DNA of 8,074 bases from Blautia sp. (GTDB lineage: Bacteria; Bacillota; Clostridia; Lachnospirales; Lachnospiraceae): contig JAUUSJ010000171.1 in assembly GCA_030841965.1 (NCBI GenBank), forward strand, positions 1-8,074. Reading direction: 5' to 3'. Below the pieces are notes generated by a model. That model did not search any database. It was not told the DNA's origin and was given only the letters and a program-made list of their open reading frames with translations. Positions 1 through 7,400 of the stretch are shown here, in pieces. The first letter of the stretch is position 1. Each line of letters opens with the position of its first letter. Made by a program: the position numbers and the translations under genes.

Positions 1-3
1 TAA

Positions 4-67
4 GTATATCGAAAAACCGCTCCACTCTCTATCGTTTTTAGAGGACATATGGACGAGCTCTCTTCGC
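4..67 (+). repeat. Left copy of an inverted, block-conserved structured repeat
   Basis: Three blocks here (4-19, 34-50 and 58-67) match the reverse complement of the right end of the window at 15/16, 16/17 and 10/10 positions. The stretches between them, 20-33 and 51-57, do not match. The blocks are mutually complementary: AAAAAC at 12-17 can pair with GTTTTT at 34-39, and AGAG at 40-43 with CTCT at 58-61. That gives two adjacent hairpins whose loops are the variable parts. CGAA at 10-13 could also pair with TTCG at 63-66 as an outer stem. Similarity stops after 67. The repeat lies just beyond the 3' end of the CPBP gene. What it is remains unknown: a structured RNA, a recombination or transposon end, or a remnant of a small gene are all possible. 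Confidence 0.75.
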
Positions 68-184
68 TGTGTATTGGCAAGACACTATAAAATTGTTTTT
101 TATGAGGACAATTACTATATAGTTTAAAATGATCAATCTATTTTGAAAATTTATTTAGCAATATTTTATTCATCTCAAAAATCT

Positions 185-1072
185 CTATTTTCTGAATTTC
201 AAAAATACTGCCACAGCAAACAATATAAAAGGCAATCCAGCAAGTATCCCTATCGGAGCAGGTCCAAGTAACCTCATAGTTCCTGTATTGGTTAAGCAGA
301 CTGCCAGAGGAACGGTGGCAGCTGCGTTAATTGCTCCATGGAAAATGGCGGGAATCCAGATAATATGGCTTCTTTCGTACAGCCAATCGCATAAAATTCC
401 TACCGTTATCGTAAAGATACAAAAAACAAGCATTCCAGTAACTGGATATCCCATATAATCTGTACCATACTCATATCCTATAAGCCAAATGAGCGGCCAA
501 TGCCAAATACCCCAAATCACTCCACCAAGTAGCAATCCTTTTCTTTTTCCAAATTTTAACTTCAATTGTGGATATAAAAATCCCCGCCATCCAGCTTCTT
601 CTCCTATCGCAAAAAACATATTGATAAGGGGCGCATAGGTAAGGCAACTTACTGAGGAAATCAAAATATATAAAGGATACGTTAATCCTTGTGTCTCTAA
701 TTGTTCTAACGCTTTCGCTCCTACGCTCTCTACCAGATAACTCCCGCTCATATCAAAATGCTCTGGAAATACAGCAAAATATAACGCTGCACCGATGGCA
801 GTAAAAAGTGCTGGCACAAACCATGCAATAAGAAATGTCTTGATATTTCCCCTAATATGTGGTTTCCATCCCATACCCGTAAGCTTATACCCAGAAAATA
901 AAACACTAAATAATGGTACGAACATCATAATTGCCATAAGAAATTGCCCTGCCATTGCATATCCATTATTATATAATATAGATACACCTATCTGCATAAT
1001 CCAGGCAATCACAAATGTCGAAATTAGATATTTTATTGTTTGTTGCTTATTAAAACCTGTATTATTTATCAA
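185..1072 (-). CDS. CPBP family intramembrane metalloprotease
   Basis: This 295-residue polytopic membrane protein belongs to the CPBP (CAAX protease and bacteriocin-processing, ABI) family. Members are glutamate-type intramembrane proteases linked to processing or self-immunity in bacteria. The three family motifs are visible: EEAGWR at 158-163 (the EExxxR motif), a WGIWH segment ending in H191, and HGAIN at 245-249. Several hydrophobic helices lie around 13-34, 41-60, 78-102, 132-155, 180-200, 208-230 and 272-291, so the catalytic residues would sit within the membrane. The start is TTG at 1070-1072, preceded by an AGGAAGGTG stretch about 10 bases away, and no in-frame ATG occurs before residue 26. 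It begins 24 bases after the Nudix stop codon, so the two are probably one transcript. No bacteriocin gene is adjacent, and the substrate cannot be deduced. No clear terminator is seen downstream. Confidence 0.9.
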   Translation of the reverse strand: MINNTGFNKQQTIKYLISTFVIAWIMQIGVSILYNNGYAMAGQFLMAIMMFVPLFSVLFSGYKLTGMGWKPHIRGNIKTFLIAWFVPALFTAIGAALYFAVFPEHFDMSGSYLVESVGAKALEQLETQGLTYPLYILISSVSCLTYAPLINMFFAIGEEAGWRGFLYPQLKLKFGKRKGLLLGGVIWGIWHWPLIWLIGYEYGTDYMGYPVTGMLVFCIFTITVGILCDWLYERSHIIWIPAIFHGAINAAATVPLAVCLTNTGTMRLLGPAPIGILAGLPFILFAVAVFLKFRK

Positions 1073-1096
1073 TTTTCGTCTTCACCTTCCTCTTCT

Positions 1097-1537
1097 CTAC
1101 ATCATTTCTCTACATAAATTCAAATACTTTTCTATTAACTTTGGCTGTATCAATGGATACGTCCAATTTACTGGCAACTCATCCATCAACACAACTTTCT
1201 CCATCTCGCTATGTAATTCTCCTGAAAATTCAGTTATATCAGCAAAACATAGCAATCCAAATGTCTCTTCACCGGTATTACTTACCCTCGTCTTTCCTGT
1301 AACTGAATATACACATATTGGTTTAAGATCAAATTTTACTGCACCAGTTTCTTCCTGCAATTCTCTACTAGCTGTTTCTAGGATATTTTCTCCCTCTTCT
1401 CTATGTCCTCCTGGGACTTCATAAGTATCTCTCTCCTTATGTTTGCAAAATACCCATTTGCCTTTGTTCTGTGAAATAATGACTGCAAATTTCAACAATT
1501 TATCGTCAACCGTATCATAAAATTTCACTTCTAACAT
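1097..1537 (-). CDS. Nudix hydrolase
   Basis: This 146-residue soluble protein has a complete Nudix box at residues 44-66. It fits G-x5-E-x7-R-E-U-x-E-E-x-G-U exactly: G44, E50, R58, E59, E62, E63 and G65. These residues bind the divalent metal that cleaves nucleoside diphosphates linked to another moiety X. The length is that of a single-domain Nudix enzyme of the MutT/ADP-ribose pyrophosphatase fold, and residues outside the box do not identify a substrate. The ATG start has AAGGAG about 8 bases upstream. It is the first gene of a likely two-gene unit with the CPBP protease, 24 bases apart. The catalytic motif is intact, so activity is expected. The specific reaction, whether housecleaning of damaged nucleotides, ADP-ribose or another substrate, is open. 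Confidence 0.93.
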   Translation of the reverse strand: MLEVKFYDTVDDKLLKFAVIISQNKGKWVFCKHKERDTYEVPGGHREEGENILETASRELQEETGAVKFDLKPICVYSVTGKTRVSNTGEETFGLLCFADITEFSGELHSEMEKVVLMDELPVNWTYPLIQPKLIEKYLNLCREMM

Positions 1538-1609
1538 ATCATTTTTCTCCTTCCATAAGTGCAGTTGTTCGCAATACTAAGTAGCACAATAGTTCGATTT
1601 ATTTCTTTA

Positions 1610-1638
1610 AGTATAGCATACTACCATATAATTTACCA
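1610..1638 (-). promoter_or_regulatory. Candidate promoter of the Nudix-CPBP operon
   Basis: On the minus strand TATACT (1610-1615) is preceded by TGC, giving an extended -10 element. A weak -35-like TGGTAA lies 17 bases further upstream at 1633-1638, beside the preceding terminator. It is about 70 bases before the Nudix start codon. The -10 is convincing and the -35 is poor, so this is a tentative call. Confidence 0.4.
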
Positions 1639-1640
1639 CA

Positions 1641-1682
1641 AAAAATACGGAGCATAGCTATCACACTATGCCCCGTATTTTT
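1641..1682 (-). terminator. Rho-independent terminator of the HxlR operon
   Basis: A 17-base stem (1641-1657 with 1666-1682) closes an 8-base loop. Read on the minus strand, the single imperfect pair is a G-U wobble and the stem runs into TTTTTTG, an RNA U-tract. On the plus strand the same pair would be an A-C mismatch, so the minus strand is the better terminator. It lies 38 bases after the HxlR stop codon and separates that operon from the Nudix operon. Confidence 0.88.
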
Positions 1683-1720
1683 ATATTTAAGGTATATGTC
1701 AAGGAATATTATTTCCTCGG

Positions 1721-2083
1721 TCATTTCTTCATATAATCGATATATTCCTGTCCCCATTCTTGTAAAGCATCTATTACCGGGTGAAATTTCTTACCGATAT
1801 CTGTCAAAGAATACTCCACTTTGGGTGGAATAGACTCATATTGCTTTCGCTCTACCAATCCATTTTCTACAAGTTTTTTTAATTGAACAGAAAGTGTAGC
1901 GTGTGTCATTTTCGGCATAAGCCGCTGGAGCTCGTTGAAACGAATCGGACCGTCTTCCAGATAATGTAAAATCAAAACAGCCCATTTCCCTGAAATTAAA
2001 CTCTGTGCTGTCGCATATGGGCATTTCCCAAATCTTTCTTCTATTGTAGAATCTGTCTCAAATACTTCCATTAATCGCTCCAT
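1721..2083 (-). CDS. HxlR (DUF24) family winged-helix transcriptional regulator
   Basis: The 120-residue protein is a typical full-length HxlR/DUF24 regulator, a small dimeric winged-helix DNA-binding protein. Family signatures are CPYATAQSLISGKWAVLIL (21-39, matching the usual CPV..TL..I.GKW..LIL), GPIRFNELQRLMP (45-57), the recognition-helix region around 58-80 and the wing VEYSLTDIGK (89-98). C21 corresponds to the conserved N-terminal cysteine that senses electrophiles or oxidants in Bacillus relatives such as YodB and HypR. A redox role here is inferred from that family. The ATG start has AGGTG 5-6 bases upstream, and a second ATG at codon 5 is a less likely start. The gene lies 16 bases after the flavin-protein stop codon, so it is co-transcribed and probably regulates its own operon. 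Inverted repeats near that promoter are candidate sites. Confidence 0.92.
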   Translation of the reverse strand: MERLMEVFETDSTIEERFGKCPYATAQSLISGKWAVLILHYLEDGPIRFNELQRLMPKMTHATLSVQLKKLVENGLVERKQYESIPPKVEYSLTDIGKKFHPVIDALQEWGQEYIDYMKK

Positions 2084-2099
2084 TTTGACACCTCATATA

Positions 2100-2501
2100 T
2101 TATACATCAAATTCTTCCTTTAAATCCATCATATCCCTGATTTCTGCGTGACCATCTTCAAGATAAAAAAGTCCCATTTCCCAACCGTTTTTATCATACA
2201 ACTCCATAATCTGTGGCAACGCTATACGAACTTTTTCAAGAAGAGCCTCGTCTTTTACAATCTTAACCTTTCCATCATAGCGCAAAAATTCCGAACCCAT
2301 AACTGCTAATACCTCAACCTTTGGATTCTTTGTAAGCTGTGAAAATACATTCTTAAATGTACCACAACCAAAATATAACTTACCATCATCCAATAGATGA
2401 AATCCAAACGGACGACCTTTCGGCTGATTTCCATCCGTAGTTAAGAAATAAAATGTCTTTGCCTCATCTAAAAATTTGTTTACTTTTTCTACATTTGTCA
2501 T
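2100..2501 (-). CDS. Pyridoxamine 5'-phosphate oxidase-like (split-barrel FMN-binding) protein
   Basis: This 133-residue protein resembles the small pyridoxamine-phosphate-oxidase-like split-barrel flavoproteins that bind FMN or a related cofactor at a dimer interface. The N-terminal helix (about 3-14) is followed by strands with the characteristic run FYFLTTDGNQPKGRPFGF (17-34), then KLYFGCGTFKNVFSQLTKNP (41-60), where family members contact the cofactor phosphate, and a central VEVLAVMG strand (62-69). It is shorter than true PdxH, so a role in vitamin B6 synthesis is unlikely. The family includes general reductases and NimA-like nitroimidazole reductases, but the substrate is not determinable here. 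A perfect AAGGAGG lies 8 bases before the ATG. It is the first gene of an operon with the HxlR regulator, an arrangement often seen for stress-responsive oxidoreductases. Confidence 0.88.
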   Translation of the reverse strand: MTNVEKVNKFLDEAKTFYFLTTDGNQPKGRPFGFHLLDDGKLYFGCGTFKNVFSQLTKNPKVEVLAVMGSEFLRYDGKVKIVKDEALLEKVRIALPQIMELYDKNGWEMGLFYLEDGHAEIRDMMDLKEEFDV

Positions 2502-2522
2502 GTGAACATCCTCCTTATATTA

Positions 2523-2556
2523 AGTCATATTTTTGAACTTCTTTAATTATATGACT
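2523..2556. promoter_or_regulatory. Inverted repeat at the promoter of the flavoprotein-HxlR operon (candidate operator)
   Basis: AGTCATAT (2523-2530) and its perfect reverse complement ATATGACT (2549-2556) are separated by 18 bases. The distal arm overlaps the predicted -10 box and the proximal arm lies just upstream of the ribosome site. A dimeric regulator bound here would block the promoter, and the HxlR protein encoded in the same operon is the obvious candidate. That assignment is inference. Confidence 0.4.
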
Positions 2557-2574
2557 ATCCCAAAATATCCACAA
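2546..2574 (-). promoter_or_regulatory. Promoter of the flavoprotein-HxlR operon
   Basis: On the minus strand TTGTGG (2569-2574) and a perfect TATAAT (2546-2551) are separated by exactly 17 bases. The -10 box lies about 45 bases upstream of the start codon at 2501. The consensus -10 and ideal spacing make this a good sigma-A-type promoter despite the 3/6 match at -35. Confidence 0.7.
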
Positions 2575-2625
2575 GTACGATTTTTTATGATACTAAGTAT
2601 TGGGAAAGATACTTATTCTGCGTAC
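2575..2625. promoter_or_regulatory. Palindrome-rich segment upstream of the flavoprotein operon promoter
   Basis: Three symmetric elements overlap immediately upstream of the -35 box: GTACG at 2575-2579 with CGTAC at 2621-2625, AAGTAT at 2595-2600 with ATACTT at 2609-2614, and the small palindrome ATACTAAGTAT at 2590-2600. HxlR-family regulators such as YodB recognise TACT/AGTA half-sites, and several occur here, though with different spacing from that described for YodB. It could be an operator or a weak hairpin at the 3' end of the SWIM-gene transcript; no U-tract supports the latter. Confidence 0.3.
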
Positions 2626-2657
2626 ACTCTCAGCTGTTTTTTAATAGAATTATGCTT

Positions 2658-4214
2658 TCATAGTTTGCTCAACTCATCCATCATAGCTGGACGATTTTTA
2701 TACTTTTCCTTCCAATCTTCCACGATTTCTACAACGACTTTTGTTCCGCCCTTTATCTGCTGCATTCTCTGTAGCAATGATACCATATGGACATATTGTT
2801 TTCTATTACTTGTATGTACTGCCATCTTATTGACTTCGTCTTTATATTTTCCCAGTATCTGCTCTGGATATTCTTCTTCCAAAACATCTTCATACTCCTG
2901 CAAAGCATATAATTCAGAACTATTTAATACATACGTCAGTAATCTATCATATAATTTTTCTTCCTTATACAATCTTTCAACATGCGCATGTTCTGGAAGC
3001 TTTTTGAATAGTTCTTCTCTCTTTATAAGCCATTCTTCAGCACTGTATTGTTCCTTTAATTCTCTGTATAATTCTAAATCTCCAGCTTTATATTCTAGCA
3101 CCAATTTCCAAAGTTGCTCTATATAAGCATTCTTATTTCCCTGCAAAAGGTAAATCTCCTTTTTATCTTCATTGTATCTGACAACCAAATCTCTATCCTG
3201 TTTGTCCAATATTATACTCTCATCCAATACTTGAAGGACACGATTATACTCTTTTTGCTCCCTATACACATCTATACAATATTTTCTTACAGCTAAATTA
3301 TTCCAATACTTTTTACGTACTTCCTCGATCTGTTGTCTTGATGATTCTTTTCCCTCTAATATTTTCAAATATCTGACTACCCATTTGCCTACCTCATAAT
3401 CTCCATTCCAGTCAGAGTTCCCTTTCTCCATTTTTTCAAGCATATTTTCTATAAGAGTCAACTTTGCTTGCTCATACTCTTTTTCTTCAAATCCTTCCTC
3501 AATTATATCTTCTATACATTCTTCCAGAGAATGCCTAACAGAACCACGGACATTTGCAATAAACCAATCAAACATTTTCCTTTTGTCTTCTGTGCTTACT
3601 TTGGAAAGCAATTCTAGCCATATCTGATAAATACTATTCATCAGCATATCTATGCCTCTATTTGAATCATCTATCTCACTATTACCAATCAAAATAAAAA
3701 TATAATTCACCATTTCAAACGCATCTAGGTAATTTCCATGATTCACTATGTGACATACATCTTGATCGACAATCGCTTTCAATTCCGAGATAAAATCGTC
3801 TGCATCGTAGTAGTTAATAAAATCATTTTTTCCAAAATAATATTCAGCAATATCATCTATTTTCTTGATATAGTTATGAACCTTCTCGTTTGTCGTCTGT
3901 TTCTTAACAGTATTATAAAAACGAGATAATAATTTTTCATCCTCTACATTTCCCTCAGTATTATTTTCAGACCATTTATATAGTACCGCAGCCATATGCC
4001 TGCACTTTCCAATATTCGTCGCATACGGACAGGAACAATGCATCTCGGCAATCTCTCCGTCGTCTAAGAATATCTCAACTTCGTAGTCCTCTATACCTAT
4101 CACATCAGCGCTGATGATATCATCTTCCACCTCTAAATTTCGAACAGTGTTATTACGATAACAATCATATCCATTCTCCAGAACATACATCACAAATAAT
4201 TTCTTCCACTTCAT
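2658..4214 (-). CDS. SWIM zinc-finger protein with helical repeat C-terminus
   Basis: The 518-residue protein carries a SWIM zinc finger near its N-terminus: C60-x-C62, eight residues, then C71-x-H73, followed by the usual hydrophobic AAVLYKW helix. SWIM fingers bind nucleic acid or protein partners and occur in bacterial SNF2-associated and stand-alone proteins. Residues 100-518 are predominantly charged helices with no catalytic motif visible. The spacing suggests TPR-like helical repeats, and the tail (about 490-518) ends in a KNRPAMMDELSKL segment of the sort found in other stand-alone SWIM proteins. The ATG start has GGAG 7 bases upstream. It sits between the restriction R subunit and the flavoprotein operon with its own promoter. 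No clear terminator follows the stop codon, so read-through into the next operon is possible. The function of these proteins is unknown to me; DNA- or RNA-linked scaffolding is inference. Confidence 0.85.
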   Translation of the reverse strand: MKWKKLFVMYVLENGYDCYRNNTVRNLEVEDDIISADVIGIEDYEVEIFLDDGEIAEMHCSCPYATNIGKCRHMAAVLYKWSENNTEGNVEDEKLLSRFYNTVKKQTTNEKVHNYIKKIDDIAEYYFGKNDFINYYDADDFISELKAIVDQDVCHIVNHGNYLDAFEMVNYIFILIGNSEIDDSNRGIDMLMNSIYQIWLELLSKVSTEDKRKMFDWFIANVRGSVRHSLEECIEDIIEEGFEEKEYEQAKLTLIENMLEKMEKGNSDWNGDYEVGKWVVRYLKILEGKESSRQQIEEVRKKYWNNLAVRKYCIDVYREQKEYNRVLQVLDESIILDKQDRDLVVRYNEDKKEIYLLQGNKNAYIEQLWKLVLEYKAGDLELYRELKEQYSAEEWLIKREELFKKLPEHAHVERLYKEEKLYDRLLTYVLNSSELYALQEYEDVLEEEYPEQILGKYKDEVNKMAVHTSNRKQYVHMVSLLQRMQQIKGGTKVVVEIVEDWKEKYKNRPAMMDELSKL

Positions 4215-4242
4215 ACAATATCTCCATTCTATACAAAATTAC

Positions 4243-4354
4243 ATTTCCTACTCTTCTCTATACAATTTACTTTATTCTTGTTTTAATTTTATCATGTACA
4301 AACACCAAAGGCAATTAAAAATCAAGTAGGAATCTGGATAAAACAGTAGGAAAT
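4243..4354. repeat. AGTAGGAA motif copies flanking the SWIM-gene promoter
   Basis: AGTAGGAAAT at 4345-4354 is the exact reverse complement of ATTTCCTACT at 4243-4252, and a third copy, AGTAGGAAT, lies at 4325-4333. Two copies sit just upstream of the -35 box and the inverted one lies between promoter and start codon. This could serve a regulator bridging both sides. Separately, TCTATACAA occurs at 4228-4236 and 4257-4265. Confidence 0.4.
4286..4314 (-). promoter_or_regulatory. Promoter of the SWIM zinc-finger gene
   Basis: On the minus strand TTGCCT (4309-4314) and TAAAAT (4286-4291) are spaced by 17 bases, with 4/6 and 5/6 matches to the sigma-A consensus. The leader to the start codon at 4214 would be about 65 bases. 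Confidence 0.55.
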
Positions 4355-4380
4355 TTTCTAGTCGGGTATCTTCACAAGTA

Positions 4381-4420
4381 TAAGAAAACCACTCTGATTG
4401 TCGCCATAGTGGTTTTCTTA
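4381..4420 (-). terminator. Hairpin terminator of the type I R-subunit gene
   Basis: A perfect 13-base stem (4381-4393 with 4408-4420) closes a 14-base loop. It lies 66 bases after the R-subunit stop codon and ahead of the SWIM promoter. The 3' arm on the minus strand is T-rich (TTTTCTTA), although no long U-tract follows. The AAGAAAACC/GGTTTTCTT arms are A-rich on one side and T-rich on the other, so it could work in either direction. Confidence 0.75.
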
Positions 4421-4486
4421 ATTTCTGTATTCATTTTTTCATCTCTCATAATATGTCCACATTCTAACGGTTTTGACATATCCTTA

Positions 4487-7400
4487 TTACGCAACAGCAT
4501 TAGAATTTATATTATCGATAACTTTTCTGATTCCCATCCAAACATTCAAATCCGTAAATATCTCAACGATACTTCCCTGATCAGTAAATGGGGCTTCTTG
4601 TAATACAGATAAATCTTTCATCGTACCGTTATAGACAATATACTCTATAATCTGATTAACAAAATAAATTTGTCTACTGTCTAAATTTGCATCGGTAAGA
4701 TACTCTGAAAATGCTTCCTTTGCGGCATTCATATCCAATCCTACAATTTCTCGCACAAACTCACCTAATGGCTTCGTCCCAAATTCATTTTCATAATCCT
4801 GCTTTGTTCCTACTTCTTTCCATAATATTTCCTCTAGTGTTCCAATATCTGTACTTGTAAGAGGTCTATTGGTTTTAAGCTTAGCAATCGCTATATTATC
4901 TTGATGTTGTCTAATATAGAACTCAGCTTTTGCTTTATAGTTTTTCAATTCATCATTTTCTAATTCTGATTCATTCCACTCAATAGATAATAAATCATCT
5001 TCAAAATTCGTATCATAACGAATATGACGTTTAGGAATATACTTTATAAGATTACGAAGTTTTTCTCGTATTTCTTCGAACTCATTAATTCCTGCAGTAT
5101 CTACATAATCAGTATTAAGAATCTTATGAATCAAGTCTGATTGTGCTTGAATTTCTGGAATATTGGCTATACTAGCAATTCCATCCACTCTTTTAAAAAG
5201 GTCGCTACGTGCTTTTGTGTATTTTTTCCCCATTAAATATGCCAATTCTATTCCATACATAAGTGCATCAAAACGAACCGCATTTGCCTCATCCCCATCT
5301 GGCAAAATAAGAGGTGCCACTTCTTCTTTTACAAGCAATGTATCCTCATATGACAGAGTTTGATAGTTATCTTCTGATGAATATAAATCGACATATTTTA
5401 AATGTTGTCTTACTGCAAAATTGTCTCTCGGCAATTCCTTCACTTTTTCTGACATTTGTTGAACTAAAGCTTTTCTATATGCTATCAGCCTATCCACTTG
5501 ATATTCAATACTTTGTAACTTATAAGAAATTTCAAATTTAAGATTGAAAATAGCTCCTTGTAAAGCAATCATATTTGCTGTTGCCTTACCTTTATTCATT
5601 CTAAAAAATTCAAAGTTTCCACAAAAATCAAATACATAAAATTTATCTTTATCCTCTCCATCCAATAAAGCAGGACAAAGTCTTGTTCCTCTTCCTATCA
5701 TTTGCCAAAATTTAGCTTTACTCATTACTTTTTTAAAAAATACCAAGTTTACAACTTCTGGAACATCAATACCCGTATCTAACATATCTACGGAAATAGC
5801 AATCTGCGGCATTTTCTTTGAATCTGAAAATTCATCAATAGCACTCTGTGCATAATTCGTATAATTATCTATTACCTTTGCAAAATCTGGAAGATGTGGA
5901 TATTCTTTATGAAAAACCTCTAATATCTTTTCAGCGTGTTCATGATTTTTTGCAAAAATAATAGTTTTTCCTAATTTCTGACCATAATCAATTTTTATTC
6001 CGTCAGTCATAAGTATATTCAAAACTTGACGGATTGTGTCTTCATTAAAAATCCATGTATTAAGCGCTGAAGAACTGATTACTCCTGGAACTTCTCCAAC
6101 CTCATTTCCAAAAGTGGCTTCATATACTTCCTTATCTTCTTTGAAAAGTTCATCATACACTATACCTTGCTCAATGAATTTTAACTTTGATTCTACAGAT
6201 ATATAATCAACTAAGTATCCATCTTTAACAGCCTGTGCCAAATCATATCCATATGTCGGTACACCATTTTCCAATTCAAATACTTCGTATGTATTCTTAT
6301 CTATTTCATCTTTAGGGGTAGCTGTAAGTCCCACAAGAGGCGCATCAAAATATGTAAATATATCTCTGTATTTATTATAAATAGATCGATGTGCTTCGTC
6401 ACATATAACCAAATCGAAATGCCCACATGTAAACAATTTTCCTTCACTATCATTTATTGTATCAATGCAATGAATCATTGTCTGATATGTTGAGAAAACA
6501 CAGTGAGCATTATAGTTATCCTTTTCTTCAACCAAATTGGTGCAAGACAAACTTGGTAATAAGTTTACAAAACTTCTCTTTGCCTGAGTAACTAGTGAAT
6601 TACGGTCTGCAAGAAATAAAATATTCTTAATCCAACCAGCTTTTAGTAATACATCACATAAAGCTATAACAGTCCTCGTCTTACCTGAACCAGTAGCCAT
6701 AACAAGCAATGCCTTTCTTCTATTTTTTTCATCAAAACTCATACAAACAGACTTTATCGCTGACTCTTGATAGTATCTGCCAGCAATATTTTTGTCTACT
6801 ATAATATGTTTCAAACTTGTCCTCATGGACAAAAGATTAAACCACTTTTCCAAATCTCTCTTTGAATAAATAACGGAACATTTTCTTTCAGGATACCGTC
6901 CGTCAATAATATGCGTTTCAAATCCGTTTGTAAGAAAAATAACTGGCCGCCTTTTGTATTTTTCTTCAAGTATATCTGCATATAATTTAGCTTGTTGCCT
7001 TCCTTTTGAAACATCCACACATGTGCGCTTTGCCTCTACAACTGCAAGCGGTCTATGCATATCATCATAAAGAACATAATCTGCATATCCCACCTCAGAT
7101 TTGTTAGGCATCCCAATAACTTCAACTTCATTAAACCAGTCCTTGCCCTCTGTCCAACCAGCATCCACAAGCATAGAGTCGATATAAAGCTTTCTCGTTT
7201 TGTATTCAGATAAATCAAGGGGCTTAGGAACATATGTTGATTGCTGTTCTTGCCTTCGTGCTGACAATGCTTCTTTGAGGGATTTATTTTCCTCAATTAA
7301 TTTCTTTAAATCGACTTCTTGTTTTGCTAATTTTTCTTGTTCTTTTTCTAATTTCTGTTTTATGGTCTCTTCATTATACTTTGAAGTTTTTATTTTTTCT

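Noticed and set aside
2..127. Plus-strand open frame from the window edge containing SFLEDIWTSSLRC and ending TAA.
   Set aside because: It crosses the repeat in a frame not kept by the right copy. The right copy hits a stop in the same frame because the variable stretch is one base shorter. There is no recognised domain, so it was not called a gene.
795..1424. A 209-codon plus-strand open frame across the CPBP and Nudix genes.
   Set aside because: It is a shadow of two genes on the other strand that have complete catalytic motifs. It has no ribosome site and a low-complexity, implausible protein sequence.
1681..1720. Second small hairpin around AGGAA/TTCCT between the HxlR stop codon and the main terminator.
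   Set aside because: It is short, imperfect and AT-rich with no U-tract. The adjacent 17-base stem explains termination.
2533..3126. A 197-codon plus-strand open frame opposite the SWIM gene.
   Set aside because: It is rich in S, F, Y and C, as expected for the antisense of a charged helical protein. It has no ribosome site or domain.
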